This document shows positions 15,746 to 24,519 of a stretch of 64,000 nt of DNA, one piece after another. The translations under genes were made by a program, and so were the position numbers. Position 1 is the first letter of the stretch. Each line of letters starts with the position of its first letter. A model generated the notes under the pieces. That model saw only the letters and a list, made by a program, of their open reading frames with translations, was not told the origin of the DNA and made no database searches. Source of the DNA: Pseudomonas asiatica (GTDB lineage Bacteria; Pseudomonadota; Gammaproteobacteria; Pseudomonadales; Pseudomonadaceae); contig NZ_CP157874.1 in NCBI RefSeq assembly GCF_040214835.1, positions 3,414,001 through 3,478,000 on the forward strand, read 5' to 3'.

Positions 15746-16492
15746 ATGAAACGCCAGCCACTCGACGACAGCTTCAAGGTCAACCGCAACCCCGTTACCC
15801 TGCGCGAAATCGTGCTCGACAAGCTGCGCGCCGCGATCATGAACTTCCACCTGCTGCCAGGCGACCGCCTGGTCGAGCGCGACCTCTGCGACCGCCTCGG
15901 CGTCAGCCGCACCTCGGTGCGTGAAGCCCTGCGCCACCTGGAGTCCGAAGGCCTGGTGGAATTCGCCGACGCCAAGGGCCCGCGCGTGGCCATCATCACC
16001 CTGGAAGACGCCCGCGACATCTACGAGCTGCGCTGCGTGCTCGAAGGCCTGATCGTGCAGCTGTTCACCCTCAACGCCAAGGCCAAGGACATCCGCGCCC
16101 TGGAACGCGCGCTGGAGGTCAACCGCGAAGCCCTCGAGGAAGGCGAACTGCAACAGGTGCTGGACTCGGTACAAGGTTTCTACGATGTGCTGCTGGAAGG
16201 CTCCGGCAACCAGGTGGCGGCCCAGCAGCTGCGCCAGTTGCAGGCGCGCATCAGCTACCTGCGCGCCACCTCGGTGTCGCAGGAGAACCGCCGCGGCGCC
16301 AGCAACCGCGAAATGGAAAAGATCGTCGAGGCGATCAAGAGCGGCGACCCGCTGGTTGCCCACCAGGCCTCGGTCGACCACGTCCGCGCCGCCGCCAAGG
16401 TGGCCTTGGACTACCTGCGCCAAAAGCAGGATGACAACGTCAAGGTGCGCGAGATGGTCGAGCCCCTGGCCTTGAAGGACCCACGCATATAA
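15746..16492 (+). CDS. GntR-family regulator (FadR/FCD subfamily)
   Basis: The 248-residue protein has an N-terminal winged helix (about 15-80; 'LPGDRLVERDLCDRLGVSRT', 'SVREALRHLESEGLV') and a C-terminal helical FCD ligand domain. It closes the heterocycle-type gene group. FadR-type sites read T-N-G-T...A-C-N-A, which fits the TGGTATACCA boxes at three promoters of this group. The ATG at 15746 is preferred over an in-frame TTG at 15743. Repression relieved by a pathway intermediate is the simplest model. Confidence 0.9.
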   Translation: MKRQPLDDSFKVNRNPVTLREIVLDKLRAAIMNFHLLPGDRLVERDLCDRLGVSRTSVREALRHLESEGLVEFADAKGPRVAIITLEDARDIYELRCVLEGLIVQLFTLNAKAKDIRALERALEVNREALEEGELQQVLDSVQGFYDVLLEGSGNQVAAQQLRQLQARISYLRATSVSQENRRGASNREMEKIVEAIKSGDPLVAHQASVDHVRAAAKVALDYLRQKQDDNVKVREMVEPLALKDPRI

Positions 16493-16513
16493 GCCACCCA
16501 CAGGCCACCGATC

Positions 16514-17077
16514 ATGCCCAACGCCCCGCGCTACTGCCCGCACTGCACCACGGAACTGGCCCGGGGCGTTCCCACAGGCGACACCCACGAACGCCTGCAC
16601 TGCACCGGCTGCGGCTACATCCACTACATCAACCCGAAGATCATCGCCGGCTGCATCATCGAGCGTGATGGCAAGTACCTGCTGTGCCAGCGCGCCATCC
16701 CACCGCGCCCCGGCACCTGGACCTTGCCGGCCGGGTTCATGGAGGCCGGCGAAACCACCGAGCAGGCGGCCCTGCGCGAGGTCTGGGAAGAAAGCGGCGT
16801 ACGCGCCGAAATCGTCTCGCCGTACTCGATCTTCAGCGTCCCGAAGATCAGCGAGGTCTACATCATCTTCCGCGCCATCGCCACCGAGGAAACCGGGCAG
16901 TACGGGGCGGAAACGCTGGCGTACAGGTTCTTCGAACCGGACGAGATCCCGTGGGACGAAATCTACTACCCGGCAATCCGGCAGATTCTCGAGCGCTATA
17001 TCCTCGAGCGGCAGGCCGGGGTTTATGGCATCTACATGGGCAATGACGACACAGGCAAGGTGCACTTCATTCGCTAG
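16514..17077 (+). CDS. Nudix hydrolase with N-terminal zinc ribbon
   Basis: The 187-residue protein has a CxxC...CxxC ribbon (CPHC and CTGC) and then a full Nudix box: G-F-M-E-A-G-E followed by REVWEESGV. It should cleave a nucleoside diphosphate linked to another group, in the ADP-ribose/NADH pyrophosphatase range. It starts 21 bp after the GntR gene and could be co-transcribed with it. No direct link to that pathway is visible. Confidence 0.9.
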   Translation: MPNAPRYCPHCTTELARGVPTGDTHERLHCTGCGYIHYINPKIIAGCIIERDGKYLLCQRAIPPRPGTWTLPAGFMEAGETTEQAALREVWEESGVRAEIVSPYSIFSVPKISEVYIIFRAIATEETGQYGAETLAYRFFEPDEIPWDEIYYPAIRQILERYILERQAGVYGIYMGNDDTGKVHFIR

Positions 17078-17186
17078 CCTGTACCGGCCTCTTCGCGGGC
17101 CTGCCCGCTCCCACCTGTACGGCGCAAAGCTTGAGCAATGTGCTATCCCTGTGGGAGCGGGCAAGCCCGCGAAGAGGCCGGTACAG
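17078..17186. repeat. Inverted REP pair
   Basis: Inverted 'ctgtaccggcctcttcgcgg' / 'ccgcgaagaggccggtacag' REPs lie between the Nudix and histidine kinase genes. Confidence 0.92.
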
Positions 17187-17260
17187 CCACCAAAAATTCT
17201 CGCCAAACGTCTATTCTGGATGCACCCTTAAGGCCTTACGCAAAAGGACCAGCAGAGCAC

Positions 17261-19042
17261 ATGGCAAAATGGCTAGACGGCGGCGGGCTGATGGCCGAGC
17301 GCATCCGCAACCACGATTGGGCCGCCACCACACTGGGCCCGCTGCAGCACTGGCCCGACCCGCTGAAAACCAGCCTGGCCCTGTGCCTGGCCTCGCGCTT
17401 CCCGCAAGCCGTGCTCTGGGGCCCTGACCTGCTCACCCTGCACAACGACGCTTTCTCGCCGATACTCGGGCAAAAGCCCTCGGCCCTGGGCATCCCCTTC
17501 CGCGCCGTGTGGCAGGAAGCCTGGGCCGACATCGGCCACATGGCCAACCGCGCCCTGGCCGGCGAGGCGGTGTACATCGAAGACTTCCCGCTCGTCATCG
17601 ACCGCAACGGCGGCCCCGAACGGGCCTATTTCACCTTCTGCTACAGCCCCATCCGCGACCACGACGGCAAGGTGCTGGGCATGCTCGATACAGTCACCGA
17701 AACCACCGCCAGCGTGCTCGCCAACCAGCGCCTGAAATTCCTCGACGACCTTGGCCGCGCCGTGGCAGATGCCACCGACCCGGACCAGATCCTTGCCACT
17801 ACCACGCGCATGCTGGTCGAGCACCTGCAACTGTCGAGTTGCGCCTATGCGGTGATGGAGCCCGACGAAGACGGTTTCACCATCTGCGGTGACGCTGTGG
17901 CGCCCGGCTCGCCGCATCTGTTGGGCCGCTATCGGTTGCAGGATTTCGGCAAGCTGGCGCTCGGCCGCCTGCGCAGTGGCCTGCCGTTGGTCATCCAGGA
18001 CAACCTGAGCGAGCTGTCCCCCGAGGAAGCTGCCACCTTCCAGGCCATCGGCATTACCGCGACCATTTGCATGCCCCTGATCAAAGGCGGCCGGCTGACC
18101 GCGCTGATGGCCATCCACGACAAGGCGCCACGGGAATGGACCCACTATGAACAGGCGCTGATCAGCGAAGTCACCGAGCGCTCCTGGGCGCACGTCCAGC
18201 GGGTGCAGGCCCACATCGAAGTGCGCGAGGCCATGGCGGCACTGGAGGCGCTGAATGCCACCCTCGAACAGCGCGTGGATGAACGCACCAGCCAGTTGCT
18301 GCACACAGAAGCCGTGCTGCGCCAGGCCCAGAAGCTCGAAGCCATCGGCCAACTGACCGGCGGCGTGGCCCATGACTTCAACAACCTGCTGACCATCATT
18401 CGCTCGTCGCTGCATTTTCTGCAGCGCCCCAACCTCGATGCACAGCGCCGCGAGCGCTACCTCAAGACCATGTCCGACACTGTCGACCGCGGTACCAGGC
18501 TGACCGGCCAGTTGCTGGCCTTCGCCCGCCGCCAGGCCCTGAGCCCGCAAGTGTTCGAGGTTGGGCCACGGCTGGAGGCCATGGCCGACATGCTCGACAC
18601 GGCCACCGGTGCGCGGATCCAGGTCGAGCTGCAGTTGCCGCAGGCGCCTTGCCATATCCGCGCCGACCTCAACCAGCTGGAAACCGCGGTAATCAACCTG
18701 ATGCTCAACGGCCGCGATGCCATGGCCGGCGAAGGCACCTTGCAGCTGCGCCTGCAGGCCGACCAGCGCCTGCCCGCCCTGCGCGGCCAGGCGCCACAGC
18801 CGGGCCAGTTCGCGGCGATTTCGGTGAGCGACAGCGGTGTCGGCATTGCCGCCGAACTGCTGGAGCGCATCTTCGACCCGTTCTTCACCACCAAGGCACC
18901 GGGTGAAGGCACCGGGCTCGGGCTGTCGCAGGTGTTCGGTTTTGCCAAGCAGTCCGGGGGCGATGTGCAAGTGAACAGTGTCCCAGGCCAGGGCACCACC
19001 TTTACCTTGTACCTGCCCCAGGAGCCGCCGCCTGAGGCCTAG
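17261..19042 (+). CDS. Sensor histidine kinase (PAS-GAF-HisKA-HATPase)
   Basis: The 593-residue cytoplasmic kinase has a PAS-like region (about 40-160), a GAF-like region (about 175-320) and a coiled-coil linker ('[20 protein letters not shown]'). The H-box is [11 protein letters not shown], and the ATPase domain has the N-box '[10 protein letters not shown]', 'DSGVGI' and '[13 protein letters not shown]'. No membrane segment or receiver domain is visible, so its response regulator must be encoded elsewhere. The start at 17261 follows AAAGGA. Signal unknown. Confidence 0.88.
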   Translation: MAKWLDGGGLMAERIRNHDWAATTLGPLQHWPDPLKTSLALCLASRFPQAVLWGPDLLTLHNDAFSPILGQKPSALGIPFRAVWQEAWADIGHMANRALAGEAVYIEDFPLVIDRNGGPERAYFTFCYSPIRDHDGKVLGMLDTVTETTASVLANQRLKFLDDLGRAVADATDPDQILATTTRMLVEHLQLSSCAYAVMEPDEDGFTICGDAVAPGSPHLLGRYRLQDFGKLALGRLRSGLPLVIQDNLSELSPEEAATFQAIGITATICMPLIKGGRLTALMAIHDKAPREWTHYEQALISEVTERSWAHVQRVQAHIEVREAMAALEALNATLEQRVDERTSQLLHTEAVLRQAQKLEAIGQLTGGVAHDFNNLLTIIRSSLHFLQRPNLDAQRRERYLKTMSDTVDRGTRLTGQLLAFARRQALSPQVFEVGPRLEAMADMLDTATGARIQVELQLPQAPCHIRADLNQLETAVINLMLNGRDAMAGEGTLQLRLQADQRLPALRGQAPQPGQFAAISVSDSGVGIAAELLERIFDPFFTTKAPGEGTGLGLSQVFGFAKQSGGDVQVNSVPGQGTTFTLYLPQEPPPEA

Positions 19043-19045
19043 CGG

Positions 19046-19678
19046 TCAGCGCCGCCCTTCGGCCAGCATGCGCACGGCCAGGCCCGCCAGCACCGTACCC
19101 ATCAGCCAGCGCTGAACCTGCTGCCACAACGGGCGACCGGCGAGGAATACGGCGATCGACCCTGCCATGATCGCGATCAGTGCATTGACCGAAACGCTGA
19201 TGGCGATCTGCGTCGACCCCAGCACCAGCGACTGCAGCAGCACGCTGCCATGCCCCGGCTCGATGAACTGCGGCATCAACGACAGGTACATGACGGCGAT
19301 CTTGGGGTTTAGCAGGCTGGTGGCAAAGCCCATGGTGAACAGCCGCCGCGGGCTGTCGGCAGGCAGGTCGCGAACCTGGAACGGCGAACGGCCACCAGGG
19401 CGCAGCGCCTGCCAGGCCAGGTACAACAGGTACAGCGCGCCACCGATGCGCAGCGCGTCGTAGGCAAAAGGCACGGCCATCACCAGGGCGGTGATGCCCA
19501 GCGCGGCGCAGAACATGTAGATGACGAAGCCCAGGGCCACACCACCCAGCGAAATCAGCCCGGCCTTGCGGCCCTGGCAGATCGAGCGGGAGATCAGGTA
19601 GATCATGTTCGGCCCTGGGGTCAGGACCATGCCGAGGCAGATCAGGGCGAAGGTGAACAGTTGCGTGGTTTCGGGCAT
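19046..19678 (-). CDS. LysE-family amino acid exporter
   Basis: The 210-residue, roughly six-segment membrane protein has the family's N-terminal motif 'GMVLTPGPNMIYLISRSI' and 'SLLNPKIAVMYLSLMPQF'. It probably exports an amino acid or homoserine-lactone-like compound (RhtB/LysE relatives). The start at 19678 has AGGA upstream. The gene ends three bases from the stop of the convergent histidine kinase gene. Confidence 0.9.
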   Translation of the reverse strand: MPETTQLFTFALICLGMVLTPGPNMIYLISRSICQGRKAGLISLGGVALGFVIYMFCAALGITALVMAVPFAYDALRIGGALYLLYLAWQALRPGGRSPFQVRDLPADSPRRLFTMGFATSLLNPKIAVMYLSLMPQFIEPGHGSVLLQSLVLGSTQIAISVSVNALIAIMAGSIAVFLAGRPLWQQVQRWLMGTVLAGLAVRMLAEGRR

Positions 19679-19776
19679 GGGGCACTTCCTGGTTGTGCGT
19701 TGAAGTGCTGCGAGTTTATCCGAGGCCATGCATGTCGTCTTTACCCTTGGCACTCGCCTGCCAGGTTAACGCGGCA

Positions 19777-19900
19777 ACCTGTAGGAGCGGCCTTGTGTCG
19801 CGATAGGGCTGCAAAGCAGCCCCAGGATTTCAGCGCAGGTGCACAAATCGTCGGGGCTGCTTTGCAGCCCTATCGCGACACAAGGCCGCTCCTACAAGGG
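19777..19900. repeat. Inverted REP pair, second family
   Basis: Inverted 'tgtaggagcggccttgtgtc' elements each carry an added 'gggctgcaaagcagcccc' hairpin. This is the second REP family of the window. Confidence 0.92.
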
Positions 19901-19918
19901 CCAGCGCAGGCCAGTGAG

Positions 19919-20533
19919 TCAGCTGATCTGGCCGGCTATCAAGCCCAGGGCCACCGTGATCATCGCCACCCCCGACACCCGGCCAACCAGCTTCGCCGCC
20001 CCCGGCCGGGTGCTCAGCACGGCTTTGGCGCCATAACCGACCAGCGAGTAGATCACCAGCGAGCTGCACAGGTGCACCAGGCCCAGCAGCAAGATCTGCA
20101 ACGGCACCGGCCAGCTCGACTGCGGGTCGGTGAACTGCGGCAACAACGCCAGGAACAGCAAAAACACTTTCGGGTTCAGGCCACTGACGCAAAACCCTTT
20201 CAATGCCCAGCGGGACCCCGACTCCCCCGCACCATCCTGCCCGGCCGCCGGCAATGCCGGGCTCAGCAGCAGGTTGCCACCCAGCCACAGCAGGTAGCTG
20301 CACCCCGCCAGGGTCAGCAAGGTCAGCGCCAGCGGGTGGCCGGCCAGCAGGCTGCCGACCCCGGCCGCCACCACCAGGGTCGCAAGGAAATGCCCCGACA
20401 ACATCCCCGCCACCGCGGGCATCACCCAGCGCCCGCGCATGCCGGCCGAAATGGCGTAGGCCCAGTCCGCGCCCGGGGTAATCACGAACAGCATCGACAC
20501 GGCCCAGAACGCCGTCAGAACACTGAGAGCCAC
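19919..20533 (-). CDS. LysE-family exporter (second)
   Basis: This 204-residue membrane protein has 'LFVITPGADWAYAISAGMRG' and 'GFCVSGLNPKVFLLFLALLP', typical of LysE/RhtB transporters. It differs clearly from the LysE protein encoded at 19046. It is divergent from an Lrp/AsnC regulator, a common arrangement in which the regulator senses the exported amino acid. Confidence 0.9.
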   Translation of the reverse strand: MALSVLTAFWAVSMLFVITPGADWAYAISAGMRGRWVMPAVAGMLSGHFLATLVVAAGVGSLLAGHPLALTLLTLAGCSYLLWLGGNLLLSPALPAAGQDGAGESGSRWALKGFCVSGLNPKVFLLFLALLPQFTDPQSSWPVPLQILLLGLVHLCSSLVIYSLVGYGAKAVLSTRPGAAKLVGRVSGVAMITVALGLIAGQIS

Positions 20534-20565
20534 TTGAATCTTCCTTTTTCCACTGCTTTGGGATG

Positions 20566-20604
20566 ACGAAAGATTACGGATTCCGCCGAGGGATTTTCTT
20601 TCGT
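20566..20604. promoter_or_regulatory. Inverted repeat between LysE and Lrp genes (candidate Lrp operator)
   Basis: Perfect arms ACGAAAGA (20566-20573) and TCTTTCGT (20597-20604) lie 31 bp apart start to start, about three helical turns. The site is in the 112-bp divergent promoter region, as expected for an Lrp-type octamer/dimer site. Confidence 0.55.
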
Positions 20605-20645
20605 ATATTCCCCAACAGCCCTCAATTACTGGAAGATCCTTCTCG

Positions 20646-21098
20646 ATGGACAGGACTGATCGAAAAATCCTTGCCGAACTGCAAAAAGACGGTCGGCTAT
20701 CGGTGACCGAGTTGGCAGACCGTGTGGGGCTCAGCCTGTCGCCCTGCCATCGGCGCTTGAAGGCACTGGAGGAATCAGGGGCGATTCTTGGCTATCACGC
20801 CCGCCTGGCGCCGAGCGCCCTGGGGCTGAACTTTGCCGCGCTGGTGTTCGTGACCCTGCGCGAAGTCACCCGCCAGCCGGTAGCGGACTTTGAAGCGGCG
20901 CTGGCCGAAATCCCGCAGATCGTCGAGGCGCAGCGGCTGTTTGGCGACCCGGATTACCTGCTGCATGTGGTGGCCAAGGATTTGCCGGCGTTCCAGAAGC
21001 TGTATGACGAGCAGCTGACCAGCATTCCCAATGTGAAGCGGTTGAGTTCGACCCTGGTGATGAAAGAGGTGATTCAGGATCGGTTGTTGCCGATGTAG
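20646..21098 (+). CDS. Lrp/AsnC-family transcriptional regulator
   Basis: The 150-residue protein has an N-terminal HTH ('MDRTDRKILAELQKDGRLSV', 'ELADRVGLSLSPCHRRLKAL'). A C-terminal RAM ligand-binding domain follows ('LFGDPDYLLHVVAKDLPAFQ'). It probably controls the divergent LysE exporter in response to an amino acid. Confidence 0.93.
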   Translation: MDRTDRKILAELQKDGRLSVTELADRVGLSLSPCHRRLKALEESGAILGYHARLAPSALGLNFAALVFVTLREVTRQPVADFEAALAEIPQIVEAQRLFGDPDYLLHVVAKDLPAFQKLYDEQLTSIPNVKRLSSTLVMKEVIQDRLLPM

Positions 21099-21105
21099 CG
21101 TTGTT

Positions 21106-21217
21106 GCCTGTGCCGGCCCTTTCGCGGGCTCGCCCGCTCCCACCTCGACCGCATTGATTTCAAGCCATGCGCAGTACCTGTGGGAGCGGGTTCACCCGCG
21201 AAAGGGCCGGCACAGGC
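21106..21217. repeat. Inverted REP pair
   Basis: Inverted 'cctgtgccggccctttcgcg' / 'cgcgaaagggccggcacagg' REPs lie downstream of the Lrp gene. Confidence 0.92.
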
Positions 21218-21320
21218 GATCTTTTATCTGCCCTGCAAACGCGCACGGCGCACCACCAAAGCACACCGCTTCTAGCCTCCACAAGGCCCAACCCCCTCTA
21301 GCCCAAGCCCTCCCGCCCCC

Positions 21321-21336
21321 TGGCACCCTCCTTGCT
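21321..21336 (+). promoter_or_regulatory. Sigma-54-type promoter upstream of the second NCS1 permease
   Basis: TGGCAC-N5-TTGCT gives the exact GG-N10-GC spacing (GG 21322-21323, GC 21334-21335). The predicted start near 21347 leaves a leader of about 165 nt before the gene. The rest of the 290-bp gap is pyrimidine-rich and shows no gene. Confidence 0.65.
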
Positions 21337-21511
21337 ACCGTCCCCCGCTTAACCTTTTGTCAGCCTTAGGTTTTTTAAGGTTTATGGGCACATATTTACT
21401 AATTTCTCGTTATCCCCGCGCCCCGCATCATCGCTCCAACAAGAACGCGTCGCCCTTCGCCGGCACGCCCCCGGGCAGCTCCCGATGCCCTACCTTGCCT
21501 TGGAGTCAGTC

Positions 21512-22924
21512 ATGACCAGTGCAGCCAATTCGGCACCCCTCATAGAAAAACACACGATCGGCTACGTGCCCCCGCAAGACCGCCATGGAAAGGTAAGGGA
21601 TCTGTTCACACTGTGGTTCGGCGGCAACATCGCGCCGCTGCCCATCGTCACCGGCGCCTTGGGCGTGCAACTGTTCCACCTGAACCTGGTCTGGGGCATC
21701 GTCGCCATCCTGGTCGGCCACCTGGTCGGTGGCGTACTGATGGCGCTGCACTCGGCCCAGGGCCCGCAGATGGGCATCCCGCAGATGATCCAGAGCCGCG
21801 CCCAGTTCGGCTCGCTCGGCGCGCTGCTGGTGGTGGTGATCGCCGGGGTCATGTACATCGGCTTCTTCGCCTCCAACATCGTCCTCGCCGGCAAGTCGCT
21901 GCACGGCGTGGTCGATGCCGTGCCGGTACCGGTGGGCATCGTCATCGGTGCGCTGGGCTCGGGCATCATCGGCATCATCGGCTACCGCTTCATCCACGTG
22001 CTCAACCGCATCGGCACCTGGGTGCTGGGTATCGGCATCGTGGTCGGCTTCGGCTACATCTTCAGCCACGTGCAAAGCGACGACTTCCTCACCCGCGGCG
22101 GCTTCAACCTGGCCGGCTGGCTGGCCACCGTGTCGCTGGCGGCACTGTGGCAGATCGCCTTTGCGCCCTACGTGTCGGACTACTCGCGCTACCTGCCGGC
22201 GGACGTGAAGGTCAGCTCGACGTTCTGGACTACCTACCTGGGCTCGGCCCTGGGTTCGAGCCTGTCGTTCATCTTCGGCGCCGTGGCGGTGCTGGCGATC
22301 CCGGCCGGCATGGACACCATGGACGCGGTCAAACTGGCCACCGGCACCCTCGGCCCGATCATGCTGGTGCTGTTCCTGCTCAGCGTGATCAGCCACAACG
22401 CCCTCAACCTGTATGGCGCAGTGCTGTCGATCATCACCCTGGTGCAAACCTTCGCCCACCGCTGGATCCCCACCGCCAAGAGCCGCGCCGTGCTGTCGCT
22501 GGTAGTGCTGACGGCCTGCTGCGTGGTGGCAGTGTTCGCCTCGGCGGACTTCATCGGCCACTTCGTCGACATGGTGCTGGTGCTGCTGGTGGTGCTGGTG
22601 CCCTGGACAGCGATCAACCTGATCGACTTCTATGCCATCCACAAAGGTGACTACGATATCCAGTCGATCTTCCAGGTCGATGGCGGCATCTACGGGCGCT
22701 ACAACCCGCAGGCGCTGATTGCCTATGCCGTGGGCATCGTGGTGCAGATCCCGTTCATGAACACGCCGCTGTATGTCGGGCCGATTTCCGAGCATATCAA
22801 CGGAGCGGACCTGTCGTGGCTGGTAGGGCTGGCGGTTACTTCGCCGCTGTACTGGTGGCTGGCCAGCCGTGACAGCGCCTACCGTCGCCGGCAGATGAAT
22901 GCCAAGGTGGCCATGGGGCACTGA
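21512..22924 (+). CDS. NCS1-family permease (second)
   Basis: The 470-residue paralogue of the permease at 7988 has 'GKVRDLFTLWFGGNIAPLPI' and the same segment order, with about twelve membrane helices. ATG 21512 is preferred over 21485 because TTGGAG lies just upstream and the N-terminus then matches the paralogue. No catabolic genes adjoin it. The sigma-54-type promoter suggests nitrogen-controlled scavenging of a nucleobase-like compound. Confidence 0.88.
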   Translation: MTSAANSAPLIEKHTIGYVPPQDRHGKVRDLFTLWFGGNIAPLPIVTGALGVQLFHLNLVWGIVAILVGHLVGGVLMALHSAQGPQMGIPQMIQSRAQFGSLGALLVVVIAGVMYIGFFASNIVLAGKSLHGVVDAVPVPVGIVIGALGSGIIGIIGYRFIHVLNRIGTWVLGIGIVVGFGYIFSHVQSDDFLTRGGFNLAGWLATVSLAALWQIAFAPYVSDYSRYLPADVKVSSTFWTTYLGSALGSSLSFIFGAVAVLAIPAGMDTMDAVKLATGTLGPIMLVLFLLSVISHNALNLYGAVLSIITLVQTFAHRWIPTAKSRAVLSLVVLTACCVVAVFASADFIGHFVDMVLVLLVVLVPWTAINLIDFYAIHKGDYDIQSIFQVDGGIYGRYNPQALIAYAVGIVVQIPFMNTPLYVGPISEHINGADLSWLVGLAVTSPLYWWLASRDSAYRRRQMNAKVAMGH

Positions 22925-22930
22925 TTCAAC

Positions 22931-23040
22931 CAGTGCCGGCCTCTTCGCGGGCTTGCCCGCTCCTACAGGGATATCGCATGTCTCAGGATCTGTGCTTTCC
23001 CTGTGGGAGCGGGTTTACCCGCGAATAGGCCGGTACAGGC
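22931..23040. repeat. Inverted REP pair
   Basis: Inverted 'gtgccggcctcttcgcggg' / 'cccgcgaataggccggtac' REPs lie between the convergent permease and ammonium transporter genes. Confidence 0.92.
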
Positions 23041-23050
23041 AACACATCAA

Positions 23051-24355
23051 TCAGAGGTTGTAGGCCCGCTCATTGTGCTCAGCCAGGTCCAGCCCCTGTT
23101 CTTCCTCTTCCCGGCTGGCCCGCAGCCCGATGGTCAGCTTGATCACCCCCAGAATCGCCCAACTCACCACAAAGCAATACACGAAGGTGAACGCCACCCC
23201 CTTCAACTGCACCAATGCCTGCCCGACCGGTGACGCACCCTCCACATAACCGCCCAACGAAGGCGCGGCAAAGACCCCGGTAAGGATCGCGCCGACCATT
23301 CCGCCCACGCCATGCAGGCCGAACACATCCAGGCTGTCGTCGTAGCCCAGCGCCTGCTTCAACCGGGTCACGGCAAAGAAACAGATGGCCCCGGTCAACA
23401 ACCCGATCACCAGCGCGCCCAGCGGCCCGACAAATGCACAGGCCGGGGTAATCCCGACCAACCCTGCCAAAGCCCCTGAAGCCGCACCCAAGGCCGTCGG
23501 CCGACCATGCGCCACCTTCTCGGTCAGCAACCAGCCGACAATCCCCGCACAGGCCGCCACCATGGTCGCCAGCATCACCACCCCCGCCGCCTGGTTGGCC
23601 GCCAGCCCCGAGCCGACGTTGAAGCCGAACCAGCCCACCCACAGCAACCCGGCGCCCACCAGGGTGAAACCGAGGTTGTGCGGCGGCATGGCCACCTGCG
23701 GATAGCCCTTGCGCTTGCCCAGCATCAACGCCGCAGCCAGCGCTGCCACACCGGAGTTGATATGCACGGCGGTACCACCGGCAAAGTCCAGCACGCCCCA
23801 GTTGACCATCAACGCCCCCGGCCCGCCCCAGACCATATGCGCGATCGGCGCGTACACCAGCACGAACCAGGCGGCCATGAACAGCAACGAAGCACTGAAC
23901 TTCATGCGCTCGGCAAAACCACCGGCAATCAGCGCCGGGGTGATGATGGCGAAGGTCAGCTGGAACACCGCGAACACGCCTTCGGGAATGCTACCGACCA
24001 GGCTGTCATGGCCGATGTCCAGCATCAGCGCCTTGTCCAGCCCGCCGATGAAGCTGTTGACGGTCAACTGCCCCTCCACCATGCCGGTGGTGTCTACCAC
24101 CAGGCTGTAGCCGAACAGCACCCAGAGAATGCCGATCACCCCGGCAACGGCGAACAGCTGGGTGAATACCGAGAGGAAGTTCTTGGCCCGGACCATGCCA
24201 CCGTAGAACAGTGCCAGGCCCGGGATGCACATCATCAGCACGAACATCGCGGCGCAGATCATCCAGGCGGTGTTGCCGGTGTCCAGGGTGGGGTCGGCGG
24301 CGTGGGCCCGGGTGGTCAGGGCTAACAACATTACAGCGAGGGTGAGGTGCTTCAT
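23051..24355 (-). CDS. amtB: Ammonium transporter (Amt/MEP/Rh family)
   Basis: The 434-residue channel has a cleavable signal peptide ending near TRAHA, the motif 'IPGLALFYGGMVRAKNFLSV' and the pore-histidine segment 'VFGLHGVGGMVGAIL'. About eleven helices follow the signal. The start at 24355 has ACAGGAG upstream. It follows glnT-glxBCD on the same strand after 164 bp holding a REP pair, so it is either the last operon gene or separately transcribed. No GlnK gene adjoins it. Confidence 0.93.
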   Translation of the reverse strand: MKHLTLAVMLLALTTRAHAADPTLDTGNTAWMICAAMFVLMMCIPGLALFYGGMVRAKNFLSVFTQLFAVAGVIGILWVLFGYSLVVDTTGMVEGQLTVNSFIGGLDKALMLDIGHDSLVGSIPEGVFAVFQLTFAIITPALIAGGFAERMKFSASLLFMAAWFVLVYAPIAHMVWGGPGALMVNWGVLDFAGGTAVHINSGVAALAAALMLGKRKGYPQVAMPPHNLGFTLVGAGLLWVGWFGFNVGSGLAANQAAGVVMLATMVAACAGIVGWLLTEKVAHGRPTALGAASGALAGLVGITPACAFVGPLGALVIGLLTGAICFFAVTRLKQALGYDDSLDVFGLHGVGGMVGAILTGVFAAPSLGGYVEGASPVGQALVQLKGVAFTFVYCFVVSWAILGVIKLTIGLRASREEEEQGLDLAEHNERAYNL

Positions 24356-24385
24356 GGTGTCACTCCTGTGTGAATGGCGGGGGTG

Positions 24386-24510
24386 CCCTGGGGCTGCCTT
24401 GCAGCCCATCGCGACACAAGGCCGCTCCTACAGGGGACCGCGCAAGGCTCAGATACGCGGTCCCTGTAGGAGCGGCCTTGTGTCGCGAAAGGGCCGCAAA
24501 GCGGCCCCCG
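24386..24510. repeat. Inverted REP pair, second family
   Basis: Inverted 'ctgtaggagcggccttgtgt' elements with 'gggccgcaaagcggcccc' type hairpins separate glxD from amtB. Confidence 0.92.
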
Positions 24511-24519
24511 GCGGTCAAC

